DNA of 64,000 nucleotides, from contig NZ_CP036186.1 in NCBI RefSeq assembly GCF_015291885.1, positions 1,381,001 to 1,445,000 of the forward strand, in the 5' to 3' direction. The stretch's first letter is position 1, and every line of letters begins with the position of its first letter. The DNA comes from Stutzerimonas stutzeri (lineage in GTDB: Bacteria; Pseudomonadota; Gammaproteobacteria; Pseudomonadales; Pseudomonadaceae). The notes under the pieces are model-generated. The model did not search any database. It was not told the origin of the DNA and saw only the letters and a program-made list of their open reading frames with translations. Positions 46,491 through 58,541 of this stretch are shown here, in pieces. The position numbers and the translations under genes were made by a program.

Positions 46491-46577
46491 TGGTGCCTCG
46501 AGAGAGACTCGAACTCTCACGTTGTTACCAACGGCGGATTTTGAATCCGCTGCGTCTACCGATTCCGCCATCGAGGC
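46491..46577 (-). tRNA. tRNA-Leu (anticodon CAA)
   Basis: The minus strand folds into an 87-base class II tRNA with encoded CCA. The acceptor stem is GCCUCGA / UCGAGGC. The D-arm contains GGCGGAAUCGGUAGACGC. The anticodon stem GCGGA/UCCGC has loop UUCAAAA, so the anticodon is CAA (reads UUG). A long variable arm (CGUUGGUAACAACG) is typical of tRNA-Leu, and the T-arm contains GUUCGAGUC. Confidence 0.96.
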
Positions 46578-46690
46578 ACAGTGGCGGCGCAGTATAGGGA
46601 TGCAAAGCTCGGCGGTCAATCGTTTGGCGTGGCCAGATCGACGTCTTTCGGATAAGATTTGCGCCCTTTCCGCGCCCTGATTTCGGATCC

Positions 46691-48870
<2,180 letters not shown>

Positions 48871-48912
48871 CGTGCCAGAGCAAAACAATCCTTTCTGCAA
48901 CAGGAGTGCTAC

Positions 48913-49242
48913 ATGAGCTTTCTGATTCCCGCCGCCTATGCCCAGGAGGCTGCTGCTGGTCCTGCCGGTACTGGTTTTGAGTGGGTCTTTCTGGTCGGTT
49001 TCCTGGTCATTTTCTACCTGATGATCTGGCGCCCGCAGTCCAAGCGTGCGAAAGAGCACAAGAACCTGATCGGCGGCCTGCAGAAGGGCGATGAAGTCGT
49101 TACCTCTGGCGGCATCGCTGGCAAGGTCACCAAAGTCGCTGATGACTTCGTTGTTATCGAAGTTTCCGACAACGTTGAGCTGAAGTTTCAGAAAGTGGCG
49201 ATTGCCGCTACGTTGCCCAAGGGCACACTGAAAGCCATCTGA
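48913..49242 (+). CDS. yajC: Preprotein translocase subunit YajC
   Basis: This 109-residue protein has one membrane helix (FEWVFLVGFLVIFYLMIW, about residues 25-42) and the conserved RPQSKRAKEHKNLIGGLQKGDEVVTSGGIAGKV. It associates with SecDF in the Sec translocon. It follows tgt and precedes secD by 64 bases, which contain a hairpin. Confidence 0.95.
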   Translation: MSFLIPAAYAQEAAAGPAGTGFEWVFLVGFLVIFYLMIWRPQSKRAKEHKNLIGGLQKGDEVVTSGGIAGKVTKVADDFVVIEVSDNVELKFQKVAIAATLPKGTLKAI

Positions 49243-49263
49243 GCTGACTTCATTCAACACCGA

Positions 49264-49284
49264 CGGGGCGCGCAAGGCGCCCCG
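49264..49284 (+). other. Hairpin in the yajC-secD gap
   Basis: CGGGGCGC-gcaag-GCGCCCCG forms a perfect 8-bp stem without a T-run, 21 bases after the yajC stop and just before secD. It probably affects transcript stability or the yajC:secD ratio. Confidence 0.5.
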
Positions 49285-49306
49285 CGTTCATTAAACGGGC
49301 TGCGTC

Positions 49307-51175
49307 ATGCTCAATAGATTCCCTCTCTGGAAATACCTGCTGATTCTGGCAGTGCTTGCGATTGCCTTTGTTTATTCGGCTCCCAACCTCTATCCGGACG
49401 ATCCGGCGATCCAGGTGACCGGCGCTAGCACGGCCCAGGAAATCGGTGCTGCGGACCTCGAACGCATCAGCAAAGCGCTCGTGGATGGCGGTATCGCGGT
49501 CAAGTCTGCTTCTCTGGACGAGCAGGGCCGCGGTGGCCTGGTGCGTCTCGAGCGTCAGGATGATCAGTTGCCGGCAAAAGATATCGTCCGGCGTGCGCTT
49601 GGCGACGCGTATGTCGTTGCGCTCAATCTGGCTCCGACTACTCCCGAGTGGTTGCGTAATCTCGGCGCCAGCCCCATGAAGCTTGGTCTGGACCTCTCCG
49701 GTGGCGTCCACTTCCTGTTGGAAGTCGACATGGAGAAGGCAATCGAAACACGTTTGAATGTCTCCGAAGGCGAGGTCAAGAGCCTGCTGCGCAAGGAGCG
49801 CGTGCGCTATCGCAGCCTGCCGAACCTGAAGGATGCCGTGCAGCTGGGCTTTGCCGATCAGGAAACCCTAAGCACCGCTCAGTCAGTCATTCGCAAAAAC
49901 TTCACCGATTTCGAATTGACCACCAGCGAGCGTAACGGTCAGTTCGTGCTGCGCCTGACGCTGACCGAAGCAAAATTAGCTGAAATTCGCGAATACTCGA
50001 TCAAGCAGAACCTGACGACGGTGCGTAATCGCGTCAATGAGTTGGGTGTAGCTGAACCGCTGGTGCAGCGTCAGGGTGCCAACCGGATCGTGGTGGAGCT
50101 GCCCGGCGTGCAGGATACTGCCGAAGCCAAGCGCATTCTTGGCAAGACCGCCAACTTGGAGTTCCGTCTCGCGGCAGAGTCCGATGCCTCGCGTGCTTCA
50201 ACAGAAACCTTCGGTTTCCGTGAGGAAGGGCGGCCGCCGGTCCAGCTGGAGCGTACGCTGATCATCACCGGCGATCAGGTGACCGATGCACAGGCCAGCT
50301 ACGATGAGAACGGCCGTCCGCAAGTCAATATCCGCCTCGATGGTCACGGCGGTGATCTAATGAATCGCGCCACGCGTAACAACGTGGGTCGCAGTATGGC
50401 GGTGATCTTCATCGAGCAACGGCCCATGACTCGCTACGTGCGCCAAACAGTCGACGGCGTAGAGCAGGAAGTGCGTGTCGAAACCTTCCAGGAAGAGAAG
50501 AAGATCATCAGTTTGGCAACCATCCAGTCGCCGCTGGGTAGTCAGTTCCGTATCACCGGGCTCGATGGTCAGGGTGAGTCGTCCGAACTGGCGCTGCTGT
50601 TGCGCGCGGGTGGCCTGGCGGCCCCGATGTACTTCGCCGAAGAGCGCACTATCGGCCCGAGCCTGGGGGCGGAGAACATCAAGCTTGGCGTACAGGCTGC
50701 GATGTGGGGCTTCCTTTTCGTCGCCATTTTCATGGTGCTGATCTACAAGTTTTTCGGTGTGCTCGCGACGATCGCACTGCTCTTCAATATGGTTGTGCTG
50801 ACCGCTCTGATGTCGATGCTCAATGCCACGCTGACCTTGCCTGGTATCGCTGGCATCGTGCTGACCATGGGTATGGCGGTGGATGCCAACGTGCTCATCT
50901 TCTCGCGTATTCGTGAAGAGATTGCCAATGGCATGTCCGTTCAGCGTGCCATCCACGAGGGCTTCGATAGGGCATTTTCGGCGATCGTGGACGGTAACCT
51001 GACCACTCTGTTGGTCGGCGGCATTCTGTTCGCCATGGGGACGGGCCCGATCAAGGGCTTTGCGGTCACCCTGTCGATCGGCATTCTGACGTCGATGTTT
51101 ACCGCAATCATCGTGACGCGAGCCATGGTCAATCTGATCTACGGTGGCCGCGATCTCAAGAAGCTGTGGATTTAA
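49307..51175 (+). CDS. secD: Protein translocase subunit SecD
   Basis: This 622-residue inner-membrane protein uses the proton motive force to finish protein export. It has an N-terminal helix (LWKYLLILAVLAIAFVYSAPNL), a large periplasmic part with the conserved LGLDLSGGVHFLLEVD segment (about residues 126-141), and five C-terminal helices including GIAGIVLTMGMAVDANVLIFSRIREE. It is full-length, and secF follows after 12 bases. Confidence 0.97.
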   Translation: MLNRFPLWKYLLILAVLAIAFVYSAPNLYPDDPAIQVTGASTAQEIGAADLERISKALVDGGIAVKSASLDEQGRGGLVRLERQDDQLPAKDIVRRALGDAYVVALNLAPTTPEWLRNLGASPMKLGLDLSGGVHFLLEVDMEKAIETRLNVSEGEVKSLLRKERVRYRSLPNLKDAVQLGFADQETLSTAQSVIRKNFTDFELTTSERNGQFVLRLTLTEAKLAEIREYSIKQNLTTVRNRVNELGVAEPLVQRQGANRIVVELPGVQDTAEAKRILGKTANLEFRLAAESDASRASTETFGFREEGRPPVQLERTLIITGDQVTDAQASYDENGRPQVNIRLDGHGGDLMNRATRNNVGRSMAVIFIEQRPMTRYVRQTVDGVEQEVRVETFQEEKKIISLATIQSPLGSQFRITGLDGQGESSELALLLRAGGLAAPMYFAEERTIGPSLGAENIKLGVQAAMWGFLFVAIFMVLIYKFFGVLATIALLFNMVVLTALMSMLNATLTLPGIAGIVLTMGMAVDANVLIFSRIREEIANGMSVQRAIHEGFDRAFSAIVDGNLTTLLVGGILFAMGTGPIKGFAVTLSIGILTSMFTAIIVTRAMVNLIYGGRDLKKLWI

Positions 51176-51187
51176 GGGGCTAGCACG

Positions 51188-52099
51188 ATGAAACGCGTAA
51201 TCAATTTCATGGGCGTTCGCCACTTGGCCTTTGCCCTTACTGTGCTGTTGACGGTCGCTTCGCTGGCAAGTCTGGTCGTCAAAGGGCTCAACTTCGGGCT
51301 GGACTTCACTGGGGGTACACTGATCGAACTGGGCTACGAACGCCCGGTAGAGCTTGAGCAGGTGCGTGGGCAGCTTGTGAGTTCGGGTTTTTCCGATGCA
51401 GTTGTGCAGAGCTTCGGTGCGACTACCGATGTGCTGGTGCGAATGCCAGGCGATGATCCGCAGCTAGGCGAGCGCGTCGCCGAAGCATTGCGCAGTGCCG
51501 ATAGCGGTAACTCCGTTAGTGTCAAACGAGTCGAGTTTGTCGGCCCTGCGGTAGGTGAGGAGTTGCGCGATCAGGGTGGGCTCGGGATGTTGCTCGCGCT
51601 GGGTGGGATCCTCGTTTACGTGGCGTTCCGCTTTCAGTGGAAGTTCGGCTTCGGTGCGGTGCTTTCGCTATTTCACGATGTGATTCTGGTTCTGGGGGTG
51701 TTTTCCTTCTTCCAGATATCGTTCGATCTCACCGTGCTGGCGGCGGTGTTGGCGGTCATTGGCTACTCGTTGAACGACACGATTGTCATCTTTGACCGAA
51801 TCCGAGAGAACTTTCGCCTGCTACGCAAAGCTGAGCTGTTGGAAAATATCAATATTTCCACTACGCAAACGCTATTGCGTACCTTAGCGACATCGGTCTC
51901 CACGTTGCTCGCAGTTGGATCGCTGATGGTCTTCGGTGGCGAGAATCTGTGGGGATTCTCGTTGGCGCTGCTGATCGGTGTCGGTGCCGGTACTTACTCC
52001 TCGGTTTATGTTGCAGGCATGCTGCTGGTCTGGCTCAAGCTCACGCGCGATGATCTGATTCCGCCGGTGGTGGAAGAAGAGGTCGATGAGCGCCCCTGA
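51188..52099 (+). CDS. secF: Protein translocase subunit SecF
   Basis: This 303-residue partner of SecD has six membrane helices. Characteristic segments are LNFGLDFTGGTLIELGY near the N-terminus and VLAVIGYSLNDTIVIFDRIREN in the C-terminal half. It is the last gene of the yajC-secD-secF unit. A hairpin follows the stop. Confidence 0.97.
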   Translation: MKRVINFMGVRHLAFALTVLLTVASLASLVVKGLNFGLDFTGGTLIELGYERPVELEQVRGQLVSSGFSDAVVQSFGATTDVLVRMPGDDPQLGERVAEALRSADSGNSVSVKRVEFVGPAVGEELRDQGGLGMLLALGGILVYVAFRFQWKFGFGAVLSLFHDVILVLGVFSFFQISFDLTVLAAVLAVIGYSLNDTIVIFDRIRENFRLLRKAELLENINISTTQTLLRTLATSVSTLLAVGSLMVFGGENLWGFSLALLIGVGAGTYSSVYVAGMLLVWLKLTRDDLIPPVVEEEVDERP

Positions 52100-52113
52100 C
52101 GTGATTCTCGAAC

Positions 52114-52146
52114 TTCCACAGCTTTTGGCTGTCCAAGGCTGTGGAA
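52114..52146 (+). terminator. Hairpin after secF (possible terminator)
   Basis: TTCCACAGC (52114-52122) and GCTGTGGAA (52138-52146) form a perfect 9-bp stem with a 15-base loop, followed by a second small GGGCT-a-AGCCC stem. There is no long T-run, so termination may be incomplete. Confidence 0.4.
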
Positions 52147-52177
52147 CGGGCTAAGCCCTTAGGAAGAGGATGTCGCA

Positions 52178-52711
52178 GTGAATAAGTCCATGTTGGTCGG
52201 TACGGCACTAGGAGTGGTTGTTGCCACGGCTGGCGGCGCTTTCGCTACTTATAGTCTGGTTGATCGTGGGCCTAAATTTGCCGAGGTTCTGGCGGTTGAG
52301 CCAATCAAGGAAACGATCAAAACGCCTCGTGAGGTGTGCAAGGACGTCACGGTAACTCGCCAGAAGCCAGTGCAGGATCAGCATCGCATAGCCGGAACCG
52401 CAGTTGGTGCGGTAGTCGGTGGTCTGCTTGGTAATCAGGTAGGTGGAGGTAACGGCAAGAAGATTGCGACGGTTGCGGGGGCGGTTGGCGGTGGTTACGC
52501 CGGTAATCAGGTGCAGGGGAAAATGCAGGCCAGCAGTACCTACACCACCACCGAAACGCGTTGCAGTACCGTAACCGATACGCACGACAAGATTGTCGGT
52601 TATGACGTGAAATATGATCTCGCTGGCAAGGTGGGTCGTGTACAGATGGACCGCGACCCGGGTAGCCAGATTCCTGTGCAGGATGGCCAGCTGATGCTTT
52701 CGCAGCAATAA
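52178..52711 (+). CDS. Glycine-zipper 2TM-domain outer-membrane-type protein
   Basis: This 177-residue protein has an N-terminal membrane anchor or signal (SMLVGTALGVVVATAGGAFATYSLV) and a glycine-zipper region at about residues 72-113 (GTAVGAVVGGLLGNQVGGGNG and AGAVGGGYAGNQVQG). This is the Rick_17kDa/SlyB-like 2TM pattern. Two Cys flank it. The start is a GTG at 52178 with GAGG eight bases upstream. It has no lipobox. The function is unknown; relatives affect envelope integrity. A strong terminator follows. Confidence 0.82.
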   Translation: MNKSMLVGTALGVVVATAGGAFATYSLVDRGPKFAEVLAVEPIKETIKTPREVCKDVTVTRQKPVQDQHRIAGTAVGAVVGGLLGNQVGGGNGKKIATVAGAVGGGYAGNQVQGKMQASSTYTTTETRCSTVTDTHDKIVGYDVKYDLAGKVGRVQMDRDPGSQIPVQDGQLMLSQQ

Positions 52712-52733
52712 GCGTAAGCCTATATGCAGATCC

Positions 52734-52763
52734 AAAAAAACGCCCCGTTGGGGCGTTTTTTTT
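52734..52763. terminator. Bidirectional terminator between the glycine-zipper gene and suhB
   Basis: AAAAAAACGCCCC-gttg-GGGGCGTTTTTTTT is symmetric and lies between convergent genes, so it serves both. Confidence 0.92.
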
Positions 52764-52772
52764 GATCCGTTC

Positions 52773-53588
52773 TCAGCGCTTGAGCGACGGCGTCAAATGC
52801 GGTTGGATTGTGGTCAGTACGGCCTTGAAGCACTTGGTGTTGCCGGCAACGATCTGCCCCTTTTCGAGGAAGTCATGCCCGCCGCTGAAGTCGCTCACGA
52901 GGCCGCCGGCCTCCTGAATCAGCAGGGCGCCCGCTGCCATGTCCCATTCGGCCAGGCCGAACTCCCAGAATGCATCGAAGCGGCCTGCGGCGACATAGGC
53001 CAGGTCGAGGCTGGCAGCGCCAGCACGACGCAGCCCCGAGGTCTGGCCAACCAGGCTGCGGAACATGTTCAGGTAGGCGTCCAGGTTGTCCATCTGGCCG
53101 TCCTTGAATGGAAAGCCGGTGCCGAGCAGGGCGCCATCCAGGCTCTTGCGCGCACTGACTCGCAGGCGTCTGCCGTTCAGAGCAGCGCCGCGGCCACGGC
53201 TCGCGGTAAATTCTTCCTGGCGCACCGGGTCGAGAACGACTGCGTGCTCGAGGCGTCCGCGGTATTTGCAGGCAATGCTCACTGCGTAGTGAGGGATGCC
53301 GCGAACGAAGTTGGTGGTGCCGTCCAGCGGGTCGATGATCCACAGGTAATCAGCGCCGTCACCGGTTCCTTCGAGCAGCCCACCTTCTTCACCGAGGATG
53401 CCGTGATTCGGAAAGGCTTTGCGCAGTGCATTGATGATGCTTTGCTCGGCGGCCTTGTCGATTTCAGTGACGTAATCCTTCGCTTCTTTCTCGTTGACCG
53501 AGATTGCATCCAGGCGATCGGTGGAGCGGACAATCAGTTCACCGGCGCTGCGGGCGGCGCGCAGCGCGATATTCAGCATGGGCTGCAT
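52773..53588 (-). CDS. suhB: Inositol monophosphatase family protein SuhB
   Basis: This 271-residue Mg2+-dependent phosphatase of the IMPase fold has metal site residues in GEEGG, the signature WIIDPLDGTTNFVRG (about residues 82-96), and the C-terminal WDMAAGALLIQEAGG. In gamma-proteobacteria SuhB also joins the rRNA antitermination complex. ATG 53588 gives the usual MQPMLNIA start. It is divergent from trmJ. Confidence 0.95.
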   Translation of the reverse strand: MQPMLNIALRAARSAGELIVRSTDRLDAISVNEKEAKDYVTEIDKAAEQSIINALRKAFPNHGILGEEGGLLEGTGDGADYLWIIDPLDGTTNFVRGIPHYAVSIACKYRGRLEHAVVLDPVRQEEFTASRGRGAALNGRRLRVSARKSLDGALLGTGFPFKDGQMDNLDAYLNMFRSLVGQTSGLRRAGAASLDLAYVAAGRFDAFWEFGLAEWDMAAGALLIQEAGGLVSDFSGGHDFLEKGQIVAGNTKCFKAVLTTIQPHLTPSLKR

Positions 53589-53742
53589 GTATCAATTACC
53601 TGGTCATTAAAGAAAGCGCGAAATTCTATCAGGAAAGCGTCCACGCATGTAGCGTCAGCGGTGCCTTTGCAGGGCACGGCAGATGGCGAATAAGGAGGCG
53701 CTTCCTGTAAGCTTTCTGCTCGCTTTCAAGCCGAGAATCATT

Positions 53743-54519
53743 GTGTCGCTGCAAAAAATTCGTGTGGTATTGGTCAATACCAGTCATGCCGGCAATATCG
53801 GTGGCGCGGCTCGGGCCATGAAGAATATGGGACTGTCGCGCTTGGTTCTGGTCGATCCTGAGGACTTTCCTAGCCCTAACGCCGTCGCTAGAGCGTCTGG
53901 TGCGACCGATATTCTCGACTCCGCGCAGGTTGTTGCAACGCTGGAGGAGGCCTTGGTTGGCTGCAGTCTGGTCCTCGGAACCAGTGCGCGCGACAGGCGC
54001 ATTCCATGGCCGTTGCTGGACCCTCGTGAGTGTGCGTCGGTGTCCGTGGAGCAAGCCGCCTCGGGAGGTGAGGTCGCGCTGGTGTTCGGTCGCGAGTATG
54101 CCGGGCTGACCAATGAAGAGCTGCAGCGATGCCAGTATCACGTACATATCCCGTCTGATCCGCAATTCAGCTCGTTGAATCTTGCTGCCGCTGTGCAGGT
54201 GCTTACCTACGAGGTGCGTATGGCTTGGTTGGTCGCCGAGGGGCGCCCGACCAAGGTCGAAAAGCTGGAAACCACAGCAATGTTGGATGCCCATCCGGTC
54301 ACCGTAGATGAGTTGGAAAATTACTTTAGTCATCTTGAGCAAACTCTGGTGGATATCGGTTTTCTCGACCCGGCCAAGCCGAGGCATCTGATGCCTCGGC
54401 TACGCCGCCTCTATGGCCGCAGTGGTATCAGTAAGCTTGAGATGAATATCCTGCGCGGTATCCTCACCGAAACTCAGAAGGCGGCCCGCGGCGAGCCCCA
54501 TAAGCGGAGAAGTGACTGA
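53743..54519 (+). CDS. trmJ: tRNA (cytidine/uridine-2'-O-)-methyltransferase TrmJ
   Basis: This 258-residue SPOUT methyltransferase modifies position 32 of several tRNAs. It has [25 protein letters not shown] at the N-terminus and the knot motifs [17 protein letters not shown] and [22 protein letters not shown]. The longest frame begins at 53683, but GTG 53743 gives the family N-terminus; its ribosome-binding site is weak. The stop overlaps the cysE start (TGATG). Confidence 0.93.
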   Translation: MSLQKIRVVLVNTSHAGNIGGAARAMKNMGLSRLVLVDPEDFPSPNAVARASGATDILDSAQVVATLEEALVGCSLVLGTSARDRRIPWPLLDPRECASVSVEQAASGGEVALVFGREYAGLTNEELQRCQYHVHIPSDPQFSSLNLAAAVQVLTYEVRMAWLVAEGRPTKVEKLETTAMLDAHPVTVDELENYFSHLEQTLVDIGFLDPAKPRHLMPRLRRLYGRSGISKLEMNILRGILTETQKAARGEPHKRRSD

Positions 54520-55295
54520 TGTTCGAACGCATGCGCGAAGACATTCAGAGTGTTTTTCATCGCGATCCAGCGGCACGTAATGCGTTCGAAGTTCTGACCT
54601 GCTACCCAGGGCTGCACGCCATATGGATGCATCGGCTTTCCCATTGGCTGTGGCTGCATGAGTGGAAATGGCTCGCGCGCGTGTCTTCGAATCTCGGGCG
54701 CTGGCTGACAGGGGTGGAGATTCATCCGGGTGCCAAGATCGGCCGGCGTTTCTTCATTGATCATGGGATGGGGATCGTGATCGGTGAGACTGCGGAGATT
54801 GGCGATGACGTGACGCTTTACCATGGCGTGACGCTGGGCGGCACCAGCTGGAATAAGGGTAAGCGCCACCCGACGCTCGAAGATGGGGTAATTGTGGGGG
54901 CGGGTGCCAAGATATTAGGCCCGTTCACTGTCGGCGCGGGTGCGAAGATCGGCTCCAATGCAGTCGTCACTCGCGAGGTGCCGCCGGGGGCTACTGCGGT
55001 GGGGATTCCGGGGCGAGTCATCGTCAAGTCTAGCGATGAGCAGGAAGCCAAGCGCAAAGCCATTGCCGAGAAGATTGGTTTCGATGCCTATGGTGTCAGC
55101 GAGGATATGCCGGACCCCGTCGCGCGAGCCATTGGTCAGCTGCTCGATCATGTGCAGGCCGTCGAGGAGCGACTGGAGGGCATGTGCGGGGCGCTCAAGG
55201 CATTGGGAAGCGATTACTGCGCCAAGGATCTGCCAGAGCTGCGAGAAGAGGACTTCGTGGAAGTAAAGTCCGATGTTGGTGAGCCGCGCGCCTGA
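54519..55295 (+). CDS. cysE: Serine O-acetyltransferase
   Basis: This 258-residue left-handed beta-helix enzyme makes O-acetylserine for cysteine synthesis. The hexapeptide-repeat region spans about residues 65-170 ([34 protein letters not shown], then [32 protein letters not shown]). The catalytic His is within IDHGMG. It overlaps trmJ and lies directly upstream of the isc operon, so cysteine supply and Fe-S assembly are neighbours. Confidence 0.94.
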   Translation: MFERMREDIQSVFHRDPAARNAFEVLTCYPGLHAIWMHRLSHWLWLHEWKWLARVSSNLGRWLTGVEIHPGAKIGRRFFIDHGMGIVIGETAEIGDDVTLYHGVTLGGTSWNKGKRHPTLEDGVIVGAGAKILGPFTVGAGAKIGSNAVVTREVPPGATAVGIPGRVIVKSSDEQEAKRKAIAEKIGFDAYGVSEDMPDPVARAIGQLLDHVQAVEERLEGMCGALKALGSDYCAKDLPELREEDFVEVKSDVGEPRA

Positions 55296-55404
55296 AGTGC
55301 GGTGGCTGGCAGCAGCTGGTATCATGCCGGGCTGCCGCATTGGTGCGTCCAGCTGGTGCGGATCAGGCGGAGTCGGGTAAAGACCTACTAAATTAATAGG
55401 TCTT

Positions 55405-55437
55405 ATAGTTGACTCAAATACTCGGGAATTGCATAAT
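55405..55437 (+). promoter_or_regulatory. isc operon promoter with type 1 IscR site
   Basis: A -35 TTGACT (55409-55414) and a -10 CATAAT (55432-55437) are 17 bases apart, about 30 bases before iscR. Overlapping them, 55405-55429 matches the type 1 IscR pattern (ATAGTTGACT, four bases, then TACTCGGGAAT). This predicts repression by [2Fe-2S] IscR. Confidence 0.85.
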
Positions 55438-55468
55438 TGCGCCAAACCGTAAAGCTTGGTGCAGACCG

Positions 55469-55960
55469 ATGCGATTAACCACCAAAGGCCGTTATGCCGT
55501 TACCGCCATGCTTGATCTGGCGCTACATGCGCAGCATGGACCGGTCTCCCTGGCCGACATTTCCGAGCGGCAGGGGATTTCCCTTTCCTATCTCGAGCAA
55601 CTGTTCGCAAAGCTGCGCCGTGGCAGCTTGGTGACCAGCGTGCGTGGTCCGGGCGGCGGCTATCAGCTCTCGCGTGACATGGCGGGCATTCAGGTGGCCC
55701 AGGTGATCGATGCTGTTAATGAGTCTGTCGATGCCACGCGCTGCCAGGGATTAGGAGGCTGTCACTCTGGTGATACCTGTCTGACCCATCATCTGTGGTG
55801 TGATCTCAGTCAGCAGATCCACGAGTTTCTCAGCGGTATCAGTCTGGCTGATCTGGTCAAGCGTCAGGACGTACAGCAGGTCGCGCTGCGCCAGGATATG
55901 CGTAAATCTGGTGGCACTACGCCGCAGATGGACAAGATAGAAACGTCCGCCATCGAATGA
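55469..55960 (+). CDS. iscR: Fe-S cluster assembly regulator IscR
   Basis: This 163-residue Rrf2-family regulator has a winged helix at about residues 1-75 ([46 protein letters not shown]) and the three cluster cysteines in [13 protein letters not shown] (near 92, 98 and 104). It senses Fe-S status and represses the operon that it heads. ATG 55469 is chosen; the frame opens at 55409 inside the promoter. Confidence 0.97.
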   Translation: MRLTTKGRYAVTAMLDLALHAQHGPVSLADISERQGISLSYLEQLFAKLRRGSLVTSVRGPGGGYQLSRDMAGIQVAQVIDAVNESVDATRCQGLGGCHSGDTCLTHHLWCDLSQQIHEFLSGISLADLVKRQDVQQVALRQDMRKSGGTTPQMDKIETSAIE

Positions 55961-55991
55961 GCAGGGCGACTGCCTGATAGGAGATATCTGA

Positions 55992-57206
55992 ATGAAATTG
56001 CCGATTTATCTGGACTACTCCGCGACCACACCGGTGGATTCGCGTGTTGCCGCCAAAATGATTGAATGTCTGTCTGTCGAAGGCAATTTCGGAAACCCGG
56101 CGTCACGCTCGCATGCTTTCGGCTGGAAGGCTGAAGAAGCAGTCGAGAATGCTCGTCGTCAGGTGGCTGAGCTGGTCAACGCAGACCCACGGGAAATCGT
56201 TTGGACATCCGGCGCAACCGAATCCGATAATCTGGCCATTAAGGGCGTGGCGCATTTCTACGCTTCCAAAGGCAAGCACATCGTCACTACCAAGATCGAG
56301 CACAAAGCGGTGCTGGATACCACCCGCCAGCTCGAGCGCGAAGGCTTCGAGGTCACTTACATCGAGCCGGGAGAGGATGGCATCGTCACTCCCGCGATGG
56401 TCGAGGCTGCACTTCGTGATGACACGATTCTAGTTTCGGTAATACACGTCAATAACGAGATCGGCACGATCAACGATATTACTGCCATCGGCGAGCTGAC
56501 GCGTTCGCGCGGTATCCTTCTGCATGTCGATGCGGCGCAATCTACCGGCAAGGTGGAGATCGATCTGGAAAAGATGAAGGTCGATCTAATGTCTTTTTCT
56601 GCCCACAAGACTTACGGGCCGAAGGGAGTTGGTGCGTTGTACGTTCGTCGCAAGCCGCGCGTGCGCCTTGAAGCGCAAATGCATGGTGGTGGGCACGAGC
56701 GCGGCATGCGCTCCGGTACCTTGGCAACTCATCAGCTCGTCGGGATGGGTGAAGCCTTCCGTATAGCGAAGGAGGAAATGGCCCAGGAAAACGAGCGCAT
56801 CCGTGCGCTGCGTGATCGCTTCTACAAGCAGGTCGAGCACCTCGAAGAGCTTTATGTGAACGGCAGCATGACCGTTCGTGTCCCGCACAATCTCAATCTC
56901 AGCTTCAACTATGTTGAGGGCGAATCGCTGATCATGGCGCTCAAGGATCTTGCGGTTTCTTCGGGTTCTGCCTGTACGTCTGCTTCGCTGGAGCCTTCGT
57001 ATGTGCTGCGTGCGCTGGGTCGCAACGATGAATTGGCGCACAGTTCCATTCGCTTCACCTTTGGCCGGTTCACGACCGAAGAAGAGATCGACTACGCCGC
57101 GCAGAAGGTGTGTGAGGCCGTAACCAAGCTGCGTGAGCTCTCGCCCCTGTGGGATATGTTCAAAGACGGTGTCGACATTTCCAAGGTCGAGTGGCAAGCC
57201 CACTGA
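55992..57206 (+). CDS. iscS: Cysteine desulfurase IscS
   Basis: This 404-residue PLP enzyme takes sulfur from cysteine for Fe-S clusters and tRNA thiolation. The PLP lysine is in [17 protein letters not shown] (about residue 206), and the sulfur-accepting loop is [20 protein letters not shown] (Cys near 328). It is full-length, with AGGAG eight bases before the ATG. Confidence 0.98.
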   Translation: MKLPIYLDYSATTPVDSRVAAKMIECLSVEGNFGNPASRSHAFGWKAEEAVENARRQVAELVNADPREIVWTSGATESDNLAIKGVAHFYASKGKHIVTTKIEHKAVLDTTRQLEREGFEVTYIEPGEDGIVTPAMVEAALRDDTILVSVIHVNNEIGTINDITAIGELTRSRGILLHVDAAQSTGKVEIDLEKMKVDLMSFSAHKTYGPKGVGALYVRRKPRVRLEAQMHGGGHERGMRSGTLATHQLVGMGEAFRIAKEEMAQENERIRALRDRFYKQVEHLEELYVNGSMTVRVPHNLNLSFNYVEGESLIMALKDLAVSSGSACTSASLEPSYVLRALGRNDELAHSSIRFTFGRFTTEEEIDYAAQKVCEAVTKLRELSPLWDMFKDGVDISKVEWQAH

Positions 57207-57249
57207 CCGGCGCCCAGCGCCGCATAGCCTGATCTAAGAGGATTGCACC

Positions 57250-57636
57250 ATGGCATATAGCGATAAGGTCATCGACCACTACGAAAATCCGCGCAACGTC
57301 GGCAAGTTCGACGCTGAAGACCCTAGCATCGGTACCGGCATGGTTGGCGCGCCGGCCTGCGGCGACGTAATGCGCCTGCAGATCAAGGTCAACGAGCAGG
57401 GCGTCATTGAGGATGCCAAGTTCAAGACCTATGGCTGCGGTTCGGCCATTGCTTCCAGTTCGCTCGCCACCGAGTGGATGAAGGGCAAGACCCTGGAAGA
57501 GGCCGAAACCATCAAGAACACCCAGCTGGCCGAAGAGTTGGCGCTACCGCCGGTGAAGATTCACTGCTCCGTGCTCGCCGAAGATGCGATCAAGGCTGCG
57601 GTACGCGACTATCGCGAGAAGAAAGGTCTGCTCTAA
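57250..57636 (+). CDS. iscU: Fe-S scaffold protein IscU
   Basis: This 128-residue scaffold has cluster ligands Cys37, Cys63 and Cys106 and the HscA-recognition segment LPPVK at about 99-103. Clusters are built on it by IscS and released by HscA/HscB. Confidence 0.98.
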   Translation: MAYSDKVIDHYENPRNVGKFDAEDPSIGTGMVGAPACGDVMRLQIKVNEQGVIEDAKFKTYGCGSAIASSSLATEWMKGKTLEEAETIKNTQLAEELALPPVKIHCSVLAEDAIKAAVRDYREKKGLL

Positions 57637-57647
57637 GGGAGGTTGCG

Positions 57648-57971
57648 ATGGCTATCACCATGACACCTGCTGCAGCTCAGCATGTTCGCCGCTCTCTGGA
57701 TGGGCGGGGCAAGGGTGTAGGTGTAAGGCTTGGAGTGCGTACTACGGGGTGCTCCGGCCTGGCTTACGTCCTTGAGTTCGTCGATGAGACGGCGGAAGAA
57801 GATTCGGTGTTCGAGAGTCACGGGGTGAATGTGATCATTGATCCCAAGAGCCTTGTGTATCTCGATGGCACCGAGCTCGATTTTGTTCGCGAAGGCCTCA
57901 ATGAGGGCTTCAAGTTCAACAACCCGAACGTTCGTGGCGAATGTGGCTGCGGCGAGAGCTTCAATATCTGA
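57648..57971 (+). CDS. iscA: A-type Fe-S carrier IscA
   Basis: This 107-residue carrier has the three conserved cysteines Cys35 (TGCSGLAY), Cys99 and Cys101 (GECGCGES). ATG 57648 has GGGAGG just upstream. It lies 11 bases after iscU. Confidence 0.97.
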   Translation: MAITMTPAAAQHVRRSLDGRGKGVGVRLGVRTTGCSGLAYVLEFVDETAEEDSVFESHGVNVIIDPKSLVYLDGTELDFVREGLNEGFKFNNPNVRGECGCGESFNI

Positions 57972-57978
57972 GGACGCC

Positions 57979-58500
57979 GTGGGTACTCCTTGTCATTTTG
58001 CATTGTTTGAGCTGAAGCCCGATTTCGAATTGGATCTCGCGCATCTTGCTGATCGTTATCGCGACCTTGCTCGCCAGGTACATCCGGATCGCTTTGCGGA
58101 CGCGGGTGAGAGTGACCAGCGTAAGGCGCTCGAGAGTTCTGCCAATCTCAATGAGGCGTACCAGACGCTGAAGAGCCCAAGTCGGCGCGCGCGCTATCTG
58201 CTCGCGATCGGTGGGCATGAGGTGCCGCTGGAGACGACAGTTCAGGATCCTGCCTTCCTTATGCAGCAAATGCACTGGCGCGAAGAGCTCGAAGAGCTGC
58301 AGGAGCAAGCAGATCTTGATGGTGTTGCTGCTTTCAAGTCTCGCTTGAAGCAAGCACAGCACGGGCTAAATAGCGATTTTGCCCAGATCTGGCGAGATCC
58401 GGCGCGCCGCGAAGATGCAGAGCGCTTGGCTCGACGCATGCAGTTTCTCGACAAGCTGACCCAGGAAGTGCGCCAACTAGAAGAGCGCCTCGACGATTAA
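57979..58500 (+). CDS. hscB: J-domain co-chaperone HscB
   Basis: This 173-residue co-chaperone delivers IscU to HscA. The J-domain HPD is at residues 35-37 (RQVHPDRF), and a C-terminal three-helix IscU-binding domain follows. The start is a GTG at 57979 just after GAGGA, eight bases past the iscA stop; the longer frame overlapping iscA was rejected. Confidence 0.95.
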   Translation: MGTPCHFALFELKPDFELDLAHLADRYRDLARQVHPDRFADAGESDQRKALESSANLNEAYQTLKSPSRRARYLLAIGGHEVPLETTVQDPAFLMQQMHWREELEELQEQADLDGVAAFKSRLKQAQHGLNSDFAQIWRDPARREDAERLARRMQFLDKLTQEVRQLEERLDD

Positions 58501-58541
58501 CCCCGCGCAGCGCTTTGCGTTGCGCCCGATATCAGACAGAC

